NCBI GenBank assembly: GCA_024102725.1
Contig: JAGFJL010000045.1
Coordinates: forward strand, 1-48,493
Reading direction: 5' to 3'
From: Nitrococcus mobilis
GTDB taxonomy: Bacteria > Pseudomonadota > Gammaproteobacteria > Nitrococcales > Nitrococcaceae
Length of the DNA: 48,493 bases
Shown here piece after piece: positions 1-9,681 of this stretch (position 1 is the stretch's first letter; each line of letters starts with the position of its first letter). The notes below the pieces were generated by a model, which was given only the letters and a program-made list of their open reading frames with translations, was not told the DNA's origin and searched no databases. Made by a program: the position numbers and the translations under genes.

Positions 1-1
1 G

Positions 2-70
2 TGCTACGAAGAGGAGGCGCGCTTTTTCTCGCGGCAGTGGGATCGCAAGATCAAGCGCCGGTTTGTCTAG
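2..70 (+). CDS. C-terminal end of an unidentified gene (partial)
   Basis: The window opens inside a reading frame that ends at a TAG at 68-70. The last 22 residues are basic and aromatic (they start CYEEEARFFSRQW and end KRRFV). This is too little to name a family. It converges on the ATP-grasp gene, and a GC-rich hairpin lies between the two stops. That the frame is coding is inferred from its position and residue composition only. Confidence 0.35.
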   Translation, partial: CYEEEARFFSRQWDRKIKRRFV

Positions 71-109
71 GCGCCCGGCTATCCAGGCGCTTTGCGATCG
101 TGCCGCCGG

Positions 110-129
110 GCGCGGGGTCAACCCCGCGC
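110..129. terminator. GC-rich hairpin between convergent genes
   Basis: Two perfect 8-base arms (gcgcgggg and ccccgcgc) flank a 4-base loop and overlap the stop codon of the ATP-grasp gene. There is no T-run, so this is at best a weak bidirectional terminator. Confidence 0.3.
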
Positions 130-1164
130 CGCGCCGAGACCGATGCGGCCCATGGCCGCCGCCAGAATCAAGCGCAGCAAATCGGAGTAAGAGTAGCCGG
201 CATAACCGGCCATCATGCTGAGCTTGCCATCCCAAGCCCAGGCGGGGTTGTGATTCACCTCCAGCAATCTAGGCTCACCGTCGGCACCGGCGCGGAAGTC
301 AAAGCGGGCATAATCACGCAGCCCGAGACGCTTGAACAGCGCCACGCAGTGATCGTAAAGCCGGCCGCGGGTGACCTCGTCGATCCGCGCTCGGCGAAAC
401 CGCAGCTTCTGCCAATAAGGCGAGTCGGGCTCGGCCTTGGATGCGTAGGAGAGGATAGCCGGCAGCTCCGGATCCAGCCGGCTGTAATCCACTTCCAGCG
501 GCGGCAAGTAAGTGAACCCCTCACCGGCATTGCCGATCAGCCCAACCGTATACTCGGCGCCGGTCAGAAAATCCTGAACCAACGCCTCGGGGCGCTCCAG
601 CTTGCCTGCCAGCCAATGCAGATAGCGCTCGGCCGCGGCCGCATCATGCACCACACACTCGGCGGTTATCCCAAAGCTGCCGTCGCTGAAATTCGGCTTG
701 ATCAGGGCGGGATAGAGCGTCGGCAACACGAGCGGGTCGGCCTCGAGGTCCACGAACATTTCGTTGGGCACCGGAATACCGAGGCTTCGCGCTACCGCCC
801 GGACGATGGACTTGTCGGTCGCGAGACTCATGCCCACGGGGTCGGCACCACTGTATGGAATATTCAGAATCTCCAACAGCGCGGGAATATTGAGCTCACG
901 AGCCATGTCGTTGCGAAACCCCGTATCGCACAGATTGAGCACCAGGGAAGGGGGCCGCTGCCGCAGATCCTCCAGCAAGGTCGTATGATCATCCAGATAC
1001 GTGAACGTGAAGCCCTCGAGCGCCGCCAAAGCCGCCTTGAGCTGCTCGACGGCCTCTTGCTCCTCTGCTCCGAAGCACGCCTCCATGGCGTAGGCATACG
1101 GCAGACGGGGATCTCCCAGCAATACCGCTACAGCGACGGGCCGGGTTGAAGTGCGGGCGGACAT
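118..1164 (-). CDS. D-alanine--D-alanine ligase-like ATP-grasp protein
   Basis: A 348-residue ATP-grasp ligase, which would join an amino acid or peptide to a carboxylate through an acyl phosphate. Recognisable elements are an N-terminal pre-ATP-grasp region with the LNLCDTG and IPYSGADPVGMSLATDK segments, a central nucleotide-binding region (ALIKPNFSDGSFGI) and a C-terminal metal-binding stretch (FDFRAGADGEPRLLEVNHNPAW). The D-Ala-D-Ala ligase family is typically 300-370 residues. The ATG at 1164 was chosen because GGAGGT lies 4 bases upstream; an in-frame TTG at 1176 lies upstream of that site. No cell-wall genes adjoin it, so the true substrate is open and it need not be the housekeeping Ddl. 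Confidence 0.8.
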   Translation of the reverse strand: MSARTSTRPVAVAVLLGDPRLPYAYAMEACFGAEEQEAVEQLKAALAALEGFTFTYLDDHTTLLEDLRQRPPSLVLNLCDTGFRNDMARELNIPALLEILNIPYSGADPVGMSLATDKSIVRAVARSLGIPVPNEMFVDLEADPLVLPTLYPALIKPNFSDGSFGITAECVVHDAAAAERYLHWLAGKLERPEALVQDFLTGAEYTVGLIGNAGEGFTYLPPLEVDYSRLDPELPAILSYASKAEPDSPYWQKLRFRRARIDEVTRGRLYDHCVALFKRLGLRDYARFDFRAGADGEPRLLEVNHNPAWAWDGKLSMMAGYAGYSYSDLLRLILAAAMGRIGLGAARG

Positions 1165-1493
1165 AGCCACCTCCAATGGCGTAAGACGCGGTTGGCCGGA
1201 TTTTTATTCTTCACCTTCAATCCATAATAGCGGGTACTGAAGCGCCCATTCGAGAACACGCCACCTAAGCTAAAGTGATAGGCGAACCAAGGCCCGGCTA
1301 CTTCTGTCAACAAGGACCTAAAGTAATCTGACTGATCACCTGGTCGAAGCCGGACATAATGGTAAACATCGCACGGTTGAGCAATCCACCTCATACGCTC
1401 CAGTCACCGCTGGCGTATCATCGCCTTGCTAGTACCCAGCCGCGGGCAAGCAACCAACCCTCTAACGGACGAAGTCGTTATAGAAGTCGTTTT
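1165..1493. other. Divergent intergenic region, no gene recognised
   Basis: About 330 bases separate the divergent ATP-grasp and MscS genes and should hold both promoters. No convincing -35/-10 pair was seen. A minus-strand open frame across it (about 1128-1394) shows no family signature and overlaps the start of the ATP-grasp gene. A 6-base inverted repeat (cgggcg/cgcccg) occurs just downstream, inside the start of the channel gene. Confidence 0.4.
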
Positions 1494-4085
1494 ATGTACA
1501 CAGGCCGCCACCACTCTCTTTCAGGACCACCGGGCGCTCTCGCCCGGACCGCGAAATGGATCATGTTCGCTCTGCTGTTGGCCCTGCTAGGGATTGGCAA
1601 CGCACTGGGCGAGGAAGCGCAGAAGGTGCCGTTCGAGCAACTCCTCAAGGGCTGGAATCAAACCCTCGAGCGCGCCAAAGAAGCGCTCGAGAGCGATTTT
1701 GCCCGTGCCGAGATGGCCGAGATCAAAGCCGATCTACGGGCGACGTTGGACTCCGCCCGCAAAGCCCGCGACCAAGCCACGACGCGGCTGGAAACCGCCA
1801 AGGAGCGTTTGGCAAGTCTGACGCCGGCACCTGACAGTAAGGAGTCCGAGGAGGAGTCGGGGAGCGCTGAGGCAGCAGCGACGCCGCAGGAAACACCACA
1901 GGTCGCGGCGCTGCGCAAGGAGGCGCAAAGCCAAGTGGTGCAGTTTCGTTCCCAGGTAACCCAAGCCACTCTCGTCATCGACCAGGCCAACAATCTCCTG
2001 GAATCCATCGCCGGTTGGGAACAGCTGCGCTTCCGCTCGCAGATCCTCAAGCGCAGTCCCTCGCCTTTTCAGCTGCAGATTTGGCCGCAAGCTGCTGCCG
2101 ATGCCTTGACGTTTGCCGGCAAAGCGATCGAGGCACCACGCGCGTGGTGGGATACCTATCGGGCCGAGGACAGCAAGCAGCGGCTTCTCATCCCGTTGCT
2201 CGCAGTGCTTGTGCTTGGCCTGGGAATCGGCTGGCCGATCCGGATCTGGCTGGCACGGCGCTTTGGCCGTGATGGGACGGAACCAGAGCCGACTTACGCC
2301 CGGCGCATTGTCGCGGCTCTGGCCGACGGTGTCGCCAACGCCATCATACCCGCCGCGATCATCGTATTGACCTTGCTGGTTTTGTATCGGCAAGGTGTGC
2401 TGACGGGCTTGTTCGCTGCGTTGTTCCACACCGGCGGCGCCGCACTCGCCGCCTATCTCATGATCATGGGCCTCGCCCGTGCCGCCGCCTCCCCACATCT
2501 GGTTGCCTGGCGGATCGCCCCGGTGCAGCCGGCGCACGTCTACCGCCTGCTGATGGCTGTTCGCGGGGTCACTGCAAGCTTGCTGATCGCCTTCGCGTTA
2601 CTGCTCACCGCCTACTATTACAAAATGCTGACCCCCGAGCTGGAATCGGCCTTTTTCGCCATACAAGTCACTTTGACCAGCCTGCTTATGATATGGGCCT
2701 TGGCACCCGCCTATTGGGAGACCTCGCTCGCGGATTCGCAGAGCGCCGGCAGCGTGGAGCAGGCCGCCGAGCGCATGGAGGCACCCTCGATAACGGCCGA
2801 AGAAGCAGAGACAACAGCGAGCGCGGAAGAGATCTCCCCACGCTCCTGGTTCGAGCGCGGCCGTAAAGCCGTCCGCGTGATCATGCTGCTCACCCCATTC
2901 CTCGCGCTCGCGGGCTATGGCAGGCTCGCTTTTTTTATCCAATCGCGCCTAGCACTCGCCGCAATCCTATTCGGGTTCGCCCTTCTGCTGCGTTTGGCAA
3001 TCGGAGAAATGGTCGAGCGCTGGCTTACCCGCCGCCGGCTGATGCCGAACGGGGCGGTGCAAAAAACCGCCGATACGGATCAGCATAGAATCCGTGGAAT
3101 CACATTCTGGATCGGCATGGTGGTGAGCCTGCTGATCTTTCTGCCGCTGATTTATCTGTTTCTGCTCATCTGCGGTGTCCCTTCCACAACCTTGCAGCTG
3201 TGGATCGGTCAGCTGCTCTCGGGTATCCAGCTCGGCGGCATCTCCATTTCCCTGGGCGCACTATTGCTCGCGATCCTGGTGCTGATCGTCGGCGTGATCA
3301 TCACCAATATCTTTCGGCATTGGCTCGCCAACCGCGTGCTACCGAACACGCGGTTGGACAGCGGCGCCCGCAACTCGATCGCCGCCGCAACCGGCTACCT
3401 CGGCGTGGGCATCGTCATGCTGCTCGCCATCTCCACGCTGGGCGTCGATTTCTCCAACCTCGCCCTGGTAGCCGGCGCCCTTGGCGTCGGTATCGGCTTT
3501 GGCCTGCAAAATGTCGTGCAGAACTTCGTGGCGGGCCTGCTGATGCTGATCGAGCGACCGGTCAAGGTCGGCGACTGGATCGTCGTCGGTGCGACCGAGG
3601 GCACGGTGAAACGTATCGCCGTGCGCTCGACCGAAATAGAGACCTTCGATCGCTCCTCCGTGATCGTGCCGAACTCGGAGTTTGTTTCCTCACCGGTCAC
3701 CAATTGGACTTACAAGAACCGTCTGGCGCGGATAATCGTACCCGTAGGAGTCGCCTATGGCAGTGACACCAAAAAGGTGGCCGCGATTCTGTTGCGCTGC
3801 GCCCAAGCGCATCGCCACGTCCTGCGCTATCCGCCTGCGGCGGCCTACTTTCTCGCCTTCGGTGAGTCCTCACTGAATTTCGAGCTGCGCTGCTACGTCT
3901 ACGATACCGATTACTATCTATCCACGCTCAGCGATCTCCATTTTGCCGTGGACGAAGCTTTCCGGCAGGAGGGCATCGAGATCCCGTTTCCGCAACGCGA
4001 TCTGCATCTGCATAGCGACCGTATTGCGCTATCGCCCCGGCAGCAAGAGGCGGAGAAACCTACCGGCAAACAGGCCCGGCAGTAA
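1494..4085 (+). CDS. Large MscS-family mechanosensitive channel
   Basis: About 863 residues from this ATG. It is an inner-membrane channel expected to open under membrane tension and release solutes. A signal-like hydrophobic segment (MFALLLALLGIGNALG) is followed by a charged, Ala/Glu-rich periplasmic region predicted to be coiled coil, then about eleven membrane segments. The C-terminal third carries the MscS core: the pore helix region (LVAGALGVGIGFGLQNVVQNFVAGLLMLIERP), then the beta domain (VGDWIVVGATEGTVKRI and VIVPNSEF). The size and periplasmic extension resemble MscK/YbdG-type multi-domain channels rather than small MscS. The frame is open to 1359 and another ATG lies at 1563, so the start is uncertain. 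No strong ribosome site was found at any candidate. Confidence 0.85.
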   Translation: MYTGRHHSLSGPPGALARTAKWIMFALLLALLGIGNALGEEAQKVPFEQLLKGWNQTLERAKEALESDFARAEMAEIKADLRATLDSARKARDQATTRLETAKERLASLTPAPDSKESEEESGSAEAAATPQETPQVAALRKEAQSQVVQFRSQVTQATLVIDQANNLLESIAGWEQLRFRSQILKRSPSPFQLQIWPQAAADALTFAGKAIEAPRAWWDTYRAEDSKQRLLIPLLAVLVLGLGIGWPIRIWLARRFGRDGTEPEPTYARRIVAALADGVANAIIPAAIIVLTLLVLYRQGVLTGLFAALFHTGGAALAAYLMIMGLARAAASPHLVAWRIAPVQPAHVYRLLMAVRGVTASLLIAFALLLTAYYYKMLTPELESAFFAIQVTLTSLLMIWALAPAYWETSLADSQSAGSVEQAAERMEAPSITAEEAETTASAEEISPRSWFERGRKAVRVIMLLTPFLALAGYGRLAFFIQSRLALAAILFGFALLLRLAIGEMVERWLTRRRLMPNGAVQKTADTDQHRIRGITFWIGMVVSLLIFLPLIYLFLLICGVPSTTLQLWIGQLLSGIQLGGISISLGALLLAILVLIVGVIITNIFRHWLANRVLPNTRLDSGARNSIAAATGYLGVGIVMLLAISTLGVDFSNLALVAGALGVGIGFGLQNVVQNFVAGLLMLIERPVKVGDWIVVGATEGTVKRIAVRSTEIETFDRSSVIVPNSEFVSSPVTNWTYKNRLARIIVPVGVAYGSDTKKVAAILLRCAQAHRHVLRYPPAAAYFLAFGESSLNFELRCYVYDTDYYLSTLSDLHFAVDEAFRQEGIEIPFPQRDLHLHSDRIALSPRQQEAEKPTGKQARQ

Positions 4086-4334
4086 ACCGAACCGGATAGG
4101 CCGCTCAGGCCGGACTGGGTTAAAGGCATCTCCTTATACATAAGTCCAGAACATGCAATTGAAACAACAGCTTATGGACTGTTTCCACTAAATGCCGACT
4201 GGGCAGATGGGGCCAGTATTTTCAATCACTTGGGTGACATCGGCGCGGCCTGAATCGACTGGAACAGACTTGTGTGTAATGGAATGGGTTAAAGGAGTTG
4301 CGATACGGCAACGCCAGCATATTAGGAATTCCGA

Positions 4335-5015
4335 ATGGATTACTTTCGAGTCGCGCCCGAGTTTTTATATTTGCTGTTTGGCGCGCTCATCGCCGTGCTC
4401 ATCCTGATTGAAATCAGAGTGCTGCGGCACACCAGTTCCCGCACCGCTGTCAATCGGCGCTACATCCTCATAATGCTGCTCTTGTCGTGGCTCGGCAGTT
4501 ATATCAACATTCCGCTCGCGCGCATCCCATCACGGGGGTACCTGGCAGAGCACGAGTTCCTCTTCTTCGGGATGGAAGCGCCCGGCACCGTAATCGCCAT
4601 CAATGTCGGTGGCGCACTGATCCCACTCCTCCTCTCCATTTATCTGCTGATAAAGAACAAACTGTATCTCCTTTCCCTGTTCGGCGTAACGGCGGTAGGC
4701 GCGGTGGTACTGCTGGTGGCTTCCCCCGTGCCGGGCACCGGCATCGCCGTGCCCGTCTTCATCCCTCCGCTGCTCACTACGGCGGTTGCCCTGCTCTTGT
4801 CCAGAACCTATGCCGCGCCGCTCGCTTACATTTGCGGTAGTCTCGGCACTTTGATCGGCGGGGATTTGCTCAACCTGGACCGCATTCACAGCCTGGGCAC
4901 CCCAATTGCATCGATAGGCGGCGCGGGCCTGTTCGACGGAATTTTCATAACCGGAATGCTCGCCATGACACTCGCCAGCCTCGTAACCAGAGGGCGATCC
5001 CTGCTCTTTCGATAG
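4335..5015 (+). CDS. DUF1614 family membrane protein
   Basis: A 226-residue protein, almost wholly hydrophobic with about seven membrane segments. The conserved C-terminal part (ICGSLGTLIGGDLLNLDRI, then SIGGAGLFDGIFITG) is typical of the DUF1614 family, whose function is unknown. The Asp residues within membrane segments suggest ion or small-molecule handling, but that is inference. It follows the MscS gene after a 249-base gap and converges on hpnA with 15 bases between stops, so it looks like an independent unit. Confidence 0.8.
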   Translation: MDYFRVAPEFLYLLFGALIAVLILIEIRVLRHTSSRTAVNRRYILIMLLLSWLGSYINIPLARIPSRGYLAEHEFLFFGMEAPGTVIAINVGGALIPLLLSIYLLIKNKLYLLSLFGVTAVGAVVLLVASPVPGTGIAVPVFIPPLLTTAVALLLSRTYAAPLAYICGSLGTLIGGDLLNLDRIHSLGTPIASIGGAGLFDGIFITGMLAMTLASLVTRGRSLLFR

Positions 5016-5030
5016 GTCTGACGATAATTT

Positions 5031-6023
5031 TCATTTGAGATAGCCTTGCTCCTTGAACCAGAGGACCGCGTCCTCGAGCGCCGCCTCGGCGGGCCGCGGT
5101 GAGTAGCCCAATACGCGCTCGGCTTTGGTGCTGGAGAAGTACATGCGCTTCTTCGCCATGCGGACACCGTCCACATTGATCCGCGGCTCCCGGCCGCTGA
5201 TCCGAGCCCAGGCTTCGGTAGCATAAGCGAGGGGGAGTACCAGATTATGCGGCAGGCGCAGCTTCGGCGGCGGCCGGCCGACGATGGCCGCAATTTTTAT
5301 CAGTATCTCGTGCAGGCTCATGTTGGTGCCGCCCAGGATATAACGCTCCCCCACCCGGCCGTGCTCAAGCGCCAGCAAGTGCCCATGGGCGACGTCGTCC
5401 ACATGCACGATGTTGAGTCCGGTATCGACATAGGCCGGCATTCGGCCGGCGGCCGCATCGAGCACCATACGCCCGGTCGGCGTGGGCTTGAGGTCACGCG
5501 GCCCGATCGGTGTCGAGGGATTCACGATCACCACCGGCAACCCGGTCTCGCAAATCAAGCGCCTGACCGCCTCTTCGGCCAGGTACTTCGAGCGCTTATA
5601 ATGCCCGACCATGTCGGCCAGCGTGGCGGGGGTAGTCTCATCGGCAGGCACATGATCGGATCGGATCCCCAAGGTCGCCACACTGCTGGTATAGACGACC
5701 CGCTCGACCCCCGCCTCGAGGGCGGCCTGCAGCATATGTCGAGTGCCCTCCACGTTGCTGCGATAAAGAACCCCTGGATCGCGACTCCAGAGCCGATAAT
5801 CGGCCGCCGCATGAAACAGCACCCGGCACCCGCGGACCGCCCGTGCGAGCGTGGCCGGTGCCGTGAGATCACCGGTAAACACCTCCACGTCGAGACCGTC
5901 GAGGTTGCGCCGGTTACTGGTCGGTCGAACCAAGACGCGCACCTCATGACCGGCCGCCTGCAGCTTGCGTAACACGGCCGAGCCGACAAAACCACTCGCT
6001 CCGGTGAGTAATGTGGGCCCCAT
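5031..6023 (-). CDS. hpnA: Hopanoid-associated sugar epimerase HpnA
   Basis: A 330-residue extended short-chain dehydrogenase. The N-terminal Rossmann motif TGASGFVG begins at residue 7, and the active-site region has the Ser cluster YTSSVATLG and the YxxxK motif (YKRSK). Both the length and the Leu/Arg-rich N-terminus match HpnA proteins found in hopanoid clusters. The family is assigned as NAD(P)-dependent sugar epimerase/dehydratase; its exact substrate in hopanoid metabolism is not established. It is divergent from hpnI across 140 bases, which supports the assignment. Upstream, GAGGAGGG provides a distant ribosome site. Confidence 0.9.
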   Translation of the reverse strand: MGPTLLTGASGFVGSAVLRKLQAAGHEVRVLVRPTSNRRNLDGLDVEVFTGDLTAPATLARAVRGCRVLFHAAADYRLWSRDPGVLYRSNVEGTRHMLQAALEAGVERVVYTSSVATLGIRSDHVPADETTPATLADMVGHYKRSKYLAEEAVRRLICETGLPVVIVNPSTPIGPRDLKPTPTGRMVLDAAAGRMPAYVDTGLNIVHVDDVAHGHLLALEHGRVGERYILGGTNMSLHEILIKIAAIVGRPPPKLRLPHNLVLPLAYATEAWARISGREPRINVDGVRMAKKRMYFSSTKAERVLGYSPRPAEAALEDAVLWFKEQGYLK

Positions 6024-6163
6024 CGCGCGGCGCCGCCCTCCTCAGGGTATTGCAATGCCCATGCTATTCTTGCCTGTTACAGGGCGCTGGCGCCGCCTGT
6101 GCCAATTCAGCAATAGCAGCTTGTGCTACCGCACGCGCCGACTCGGCGCGTTAGGTACTGCTT

Positions 6164-7339
6164 GTGGATCCGTTTACCGCCCAAATTTTATCTGTGCTCG
6201 GCTACGCCGCCTGCTTGTTGGCCATAAGCTATCAGTGTGTTGCGCTCATGGCGACCGTGCTCTGGCGCGTCAAGCAGCCAGCCAGACTGCGCAAGAGCGT
6301 GGGGCCGCAGCCCCCGGTCACCGTCCTGAAGCCGTTGTGTGGCGATGAGCCTAAGCTCTATGCGAGCTTACGCACCTTCTGCGCCCAGAATTACCCCCAC
6401 TTTCAGCTCGTCTTCGGTGTGCGCGCGGCGCACGATCCCGCCCTGAAGGTAGTCAACCGCCTGCGCCGGGAATTCCCGGCGCTCACCATCGAAGTCGTCG
6501 TGGACCGACGTCTGCTGGGCACAAATGCCAAAGTGAGCAATCTGGCCAATATGATGCGCGTGGCGGCGCATGACATATTGGTCATCGCCGACAGCGACAT
6601 CATCGTCGGCCCGAATTATTTGACTCATATCACCGCGCCGCTCGGCGATCCACGCGTGGGCATCGTCACATGCGCCTACCGCGGCCGGGCCGCGGCCGGA
6701 TTCTGGTCAAAACTGGGCACGCTGTATATCAACAACTGGTTTTTGCCCTCGGTTCTGGTGGCGCAGCTGCTCGGCTTCAGCGCATTCGCCTTCGGCGCGA
6801 CGATCGCCCTGCGACGCGAGGCGCTCGTCTCAATCGGCGGCTTCCCCGTACTCGCCGATTACCTCGCCGACGATTACATGCTCGGTGCGCTGACGCGCAA
6901 GCGCGGCCTTACAACCGTGCTCTCGGCCTATCTCGTCGAAACAGTGGTTGCAGAACCCAATTTCGCCCGCCTGTGGCAGCACGAATTACGCTGGTTGCGC
7001 ACCATACGCACGCTGCAGCCATGGGGCTATGCGCTCAGTGCTCCGAGTCACACGGTGCCGCTCTGCCTACTCGGCCTGCTCGCCGGGGGAGGACAGCCGC
7101 CGTTATTGCTGCTGGTGGGGCTCTCGTTGGGTATGCGCCTTATGCTACATTACGAGGTCGATAAGTTTTCCGGGCGCAGCGAACGGCCGCGGCCGTGGCT
7201 GATCCCGATACGGGATGTATTGACTTTCGCCGCCTGGTGCGCGGGTTTCGGCTCCCGCAGTGTCCGTTGGCGCCGGCAATGGCTTGACGTTCAAGCGGAT
7301 GGTTCCGTTCGCAACCGAGCGGAGGGGGATTCACTGTGA
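6164..7339 (+). CDS. hpnI: Hopanoid glycosyltransferase HpnI
   Basis: A 391-residue family-2 glycosyltransferase that starts at GTG. Known HpnI adds N-acetylglucosamine to bacteriohopanetetrol at the membrane. Visible are an N-terminal membrane helix (residues about 8-28), the GT2 start (VTVLKPLCGDEPKLYASLRTF), the DxD-type metal site (VIADSDI), a later acidic pair (YLADDYMLG) and the acceptor motif LRWLRTIRT, followed by C-terminal membrane segments. It heads the run hpnI-hpnJ-hpnK-hpnN; its TGA overlaps the GTG of hpnJ, suggesting translational coupling. Confidence 0.9.
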   Translation: MDPFTAQILSVLGYAACLLAISYQCVALMATVLWRVKQPARLRKSVGPQPPVTVLKPLCGDEPKLYASLRTFCAQNYPHFQLVFGVRAAHDPALKVVNRLRREFPALTIEVVVDRRLLGTNAKVSNLANMMRVAAHDILVIADSDIIVGPNYLTHITAPLGDPRVGIVTCAYRGRAAAGFWSKLGTLYINNWFLPSVLVAQLLGFSAFAFGATIALRREALVSIGGFPVLADYLADDYMLGALTRKRGLTTVLSAYLVETVVAEPNFARLWQHELRWLRTIRTLQPWGYALSAPSHTVPLCLLGLLAGGGQPPLLLLVGLSLGMRLMLHYEVDKFSGRSERPRPWLIPIRDVLTFAAWCAGFGSRSVRWRRQWLDVQADGSVRNRAEGDSL

Positions 7340-8751
7340 GAACGCTGCTCTTGCATCCGCCGTCATTCGACGGCTTTGACGGCGGGGCCGGCGCCCGCTA
7401 TCAGGCAAAGCGGGAAATCCGCTCGTTCTGGTACCCCACCTGGCTCGCCCAGCCAGCGGCTCTCCTGCCCGAGAGCAAGCTCATCGACGCACCGGCTGAC
7501 GGACTGAATCTGGCCGATGTGCTGCCGTTGGCACATCAGTACGACCTCGTCGTCATGCATACGAGCTCGCCGTCCTTCCCGACCGATGCGAGAGTTGCCG
7601 AAGCACTCAAGCAGGAGAACGAAAGCCTTTTGATCGGCATGGTCGGCGCCAAAGTGGCGGTGGAGCCGGAAGCATCCCTCACGGCCAGCTCGGCGATCGA
7701 TTTCGTCGCACGCGAGGAGTTCGACCTCACCATCAAGGAGGTGGCCGAAGGGCGGGAGCTGAGCAAAATTCTCGGCCTGAGCTACAAGGAGGCGGACGGG
7801 CGGATCGTTCACAACGCGGCGCGCCCCATCATCGAGAACATGGATGAACTGCCGTTCGTCTCCGAGGTCTACCGGCGCGATCTGACGATCGAGAACTACT
7901 TCATCGGCTACCTGAAGCATCCGTATGTTTCGTTCTACACCGGGCGCGGTTGCCGCTCGAAATGCACGTTCTGCTTGTGGCCGCAGACCGTCGGCGGACA
8001 CCGCTATCGAGTGCGCAGCCCCGAGAATGTGATCGCCGAAGTCGCCTATATCCAGAAGCATTTCCCCCAGGTCAAGGAAGTCTTTTTCGACGACGACACT
8101 TTCACGGATTTCAAGCCGCGCGCCGAGGAGATCGCTCGCGGCCTCGGCAAGCTCGGAGTCACTTGGTCCTGCAACGCCAAAGCGAATGTCCCGTTTAAGA
8201 CCTTGAAAGTCATGCGTGACAATGGGCTGCGTCTGCTGCTGGTCGGCTACGAATCGGGCAACCAGAACATCCTGCACAACATCAAGAAGGGGCTGCGGCC
8301 AGATATCGCGCGGCGCTTCACCCAAGATTGCCGCAAACTCGGCATAACGATTCACGGCACCTTCATTCTGGGGCTACCCGGCGAGACTCGGCAGACCATC
8401 GAGGAGACCATCCGTTTCGCACAGGAGATCAACCCCCACACCATTCAGGTGTCTCTGGCCGCGCCCTATCCCGGCACTCAGCTGTATCGGCAGGCGCTCG
8501 ATAATGGCTGGCTGAAGGAGACGGATGGCCGCAACCTAGTCAACGATCGTGGCATACAGCTGAGTGCGATTAACTATCCGCATCTCAGCGAAACCGAGAT
8601 CTTCGACTCGGTTGCAACCTTCTATAAACGCTTTTATTTTCGCCCGAAGAAAATCATGGAGCTGACCTCGGAGATGGTCAAAAGCCCGGAGATGATGAAA
8701 CGCCGCCTGCGCGAAGGGACGGAGTTCATGCGCTTCTTGCGCCAGCATTGA
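7336..8751 (+). CDS. hpnJ: Hopanoid radical SAM protein HpnJ
   Basis: A 471-residue B12-binding-type radical SAM enzyme. Work on the family assigns HpnJ to the ring contraction that turns the glucosamine head group into the cyclitol ether of composite hopanoids. An N-terminal Rossmann-like domain precedes the radical SAM core with C206-x3-C210-x2-C213 (GCRSKCTFC), which binds the 4Fe-4S cluster. Conserved downstream strands include FFDDDTFTDF and LLVGYESGNQ. The start is a GTG overlapping the hpnI stop. HpnI and HpnK, which act before it, are neighbours, so the cyclitol ether pathway looks complete from the head group onward. Confidence 0.92.
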   Translation: MRTLLLHPPSFDGFDGGAGARYQAKREIRSFWYPTWLAQPAALLPESKLIDAPADGLNLADVLPLAHQYDLVVMHTSSPSFPTDARVAEALKQENESLLIGMVGAKVAVEPEASLTASSAIDFVAREEFDLTIKEVAEGRELSKILGLSYKEADGRIVHNAARPIIENMDELPFVSEVYRRDLTIENYFIGYLKHPYVSFYTGRGCRSKCTFCLWPQTVGGHRYRVRSPENVIAEVAYIQKHFPQVKEVFFDDDTFTDFKPRAEEIARGLGKLGVTWSCNAKANVPFKTLKVMRDNGLRLLLVGYESGNQNILHNIKKGLRPDIARRFTQDCRKLGITIHGTFILGLPGETRQTIEETIRFAQEINPHTIQVSLAAPYPGTQLYRQALDNGWLKETDGRNLVNDRGIQLSAINYPHLSETEIFDSVATFYKRFYFRPKKIMELTSEMVKSPEMMKRRLREGTEFMRFLRQH

Positions 8752-8787
8752 TCAGCGCTGTAGCGGGCGCGAAATATTCAATCGAGA

Positions 8788-9681
8788 ATGCCGATAACTA
8801 CCAGCCCCCCTCGGCGGGGTCAAACAACTAAGCGCGTGATCTTTACGGCCGATGACTTCGGCTTGACGGAGACGGTCAACGACGCGGTGGAACAGGCCCA
8901 CCGCCGCGGCTTGCTCAACACCACTAGTTTGATGGTAACGGCGCCGGCAAGTGCGGATGCGATTCGCCGCGCCAAGGCCAACCCAGCGCTCAACGTCGGG
9001 TTGCACCTGGTGTTGGCAGACGGGCGGCCGGCGCTACCGCCCGAGGCCATCCCCGATCTGGTCGACACGAGGGGGCAATTCGGCACGGCGATGGCACGCG
9101 CGGGGGTGCGCTTTTTTTTCTTGCCGCGGGTGCGTCGGCAGCTCGCGGCCGAAATACGTGCTCAATACGAAGTTTTCAAACGCACCGGACTGCGCCTAGA
9201 CCATGTAAACGCCCATAAACACTTCCATCTGCACCCGACAGTGCTTGGCTTGGCGATCGCCATCGGCCATGACTACGGGGTGAGCGCGATCCGCTATCCC
9301 CATGAGCCGCTGTTGCCCAGCCTCAGGATTTCGCGACGCGGCCCGATCGGCAAGATCGCCGGCACATTGCTGCTCGGCCCATGGCTCAGGTTATTGAAAA
9401 GACGCCTACAGCGCGCCTCCTTGGCCTACAATGACTTCCTCTTCGGCCTGAGCACGACCGGCGGCATGGACGAGGAAATCGTGCTGCGCACGCTAGCGGC
9501 GCTCCCGCCCGGCGCCAGCGAACTCTACTTCCACCCCGGCACCCACTCCGGGGTGGAGATCGCCGCAACCATGCCAGGCTACCAACACCGGCGCGAGCTC
9601 GAGGCATTGATAAGCCCACGGGTTGCGGCCGCGCTCATCGACCACGGCATTACTCGGATCGGTTTTCGTGACCTCGGATAA
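8788..9681 (+). CDS. hpnK: Hopanoid deacetylase HpnK (YdjC-like)
   Basis: A 297-residue YdjC/ChbG-family carbohydrate deacetylase. HpnK removes the acetyl group from GlcNAc-bacteriohopanetetrol to give the glucosamine form that HpnJ uses. The metal-site motif FTADDFGLT lies near residues 19-27, and the His-rich motif HVNAHKHFHLHP follows in mid-protein. A PGTHSG segment near the C-terminus fits the family. The gene begins 36 bases after hpnJ and overlaps the start of hpnN. A GTG at 8836 would make a shorter protein without the unusual 16-residue leader. Confidence 0.9.
   Translation: MPITTSPPRRGQTTKRVIFTADDFGLTETVNDAVEQAHRRGLLNTTSLMVTAPASADAIRRAKANPALNVGLHLVLADGRPALPPEAIPDLVDTRGQFGTAMARAGVRFFFLPRVRRQLAAEIRAQYEVFKRTGLRLDHVNAHKHFHLHPTVLGLAIAIGHDYGVSAIRYPHEPLLPSLRISRRGPIGKIAGTLLLGPWLRLLKRRLQRASLAYNDFLFGLSTTGGMDEEIVLRTLAALPPGASELYFHPGTHSGVEIAATMPGYQHRRELEALISPRVAAALIDHGITRIGFRDLG

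Noticed and set aside
1128..1394. Minus-strand open frame between the ATP-grasp and MscS genes
   Set aside because: No recognisable motif and it overlaps the start of the ATP-grasp gene in another frame.
4116..4295. 11-base direct repeat (TGGGTTAAAGG) at 4116 and 4285
   Set aside because: Two short copies only, no associated structure; could easily occur by chance in an intergenic region.
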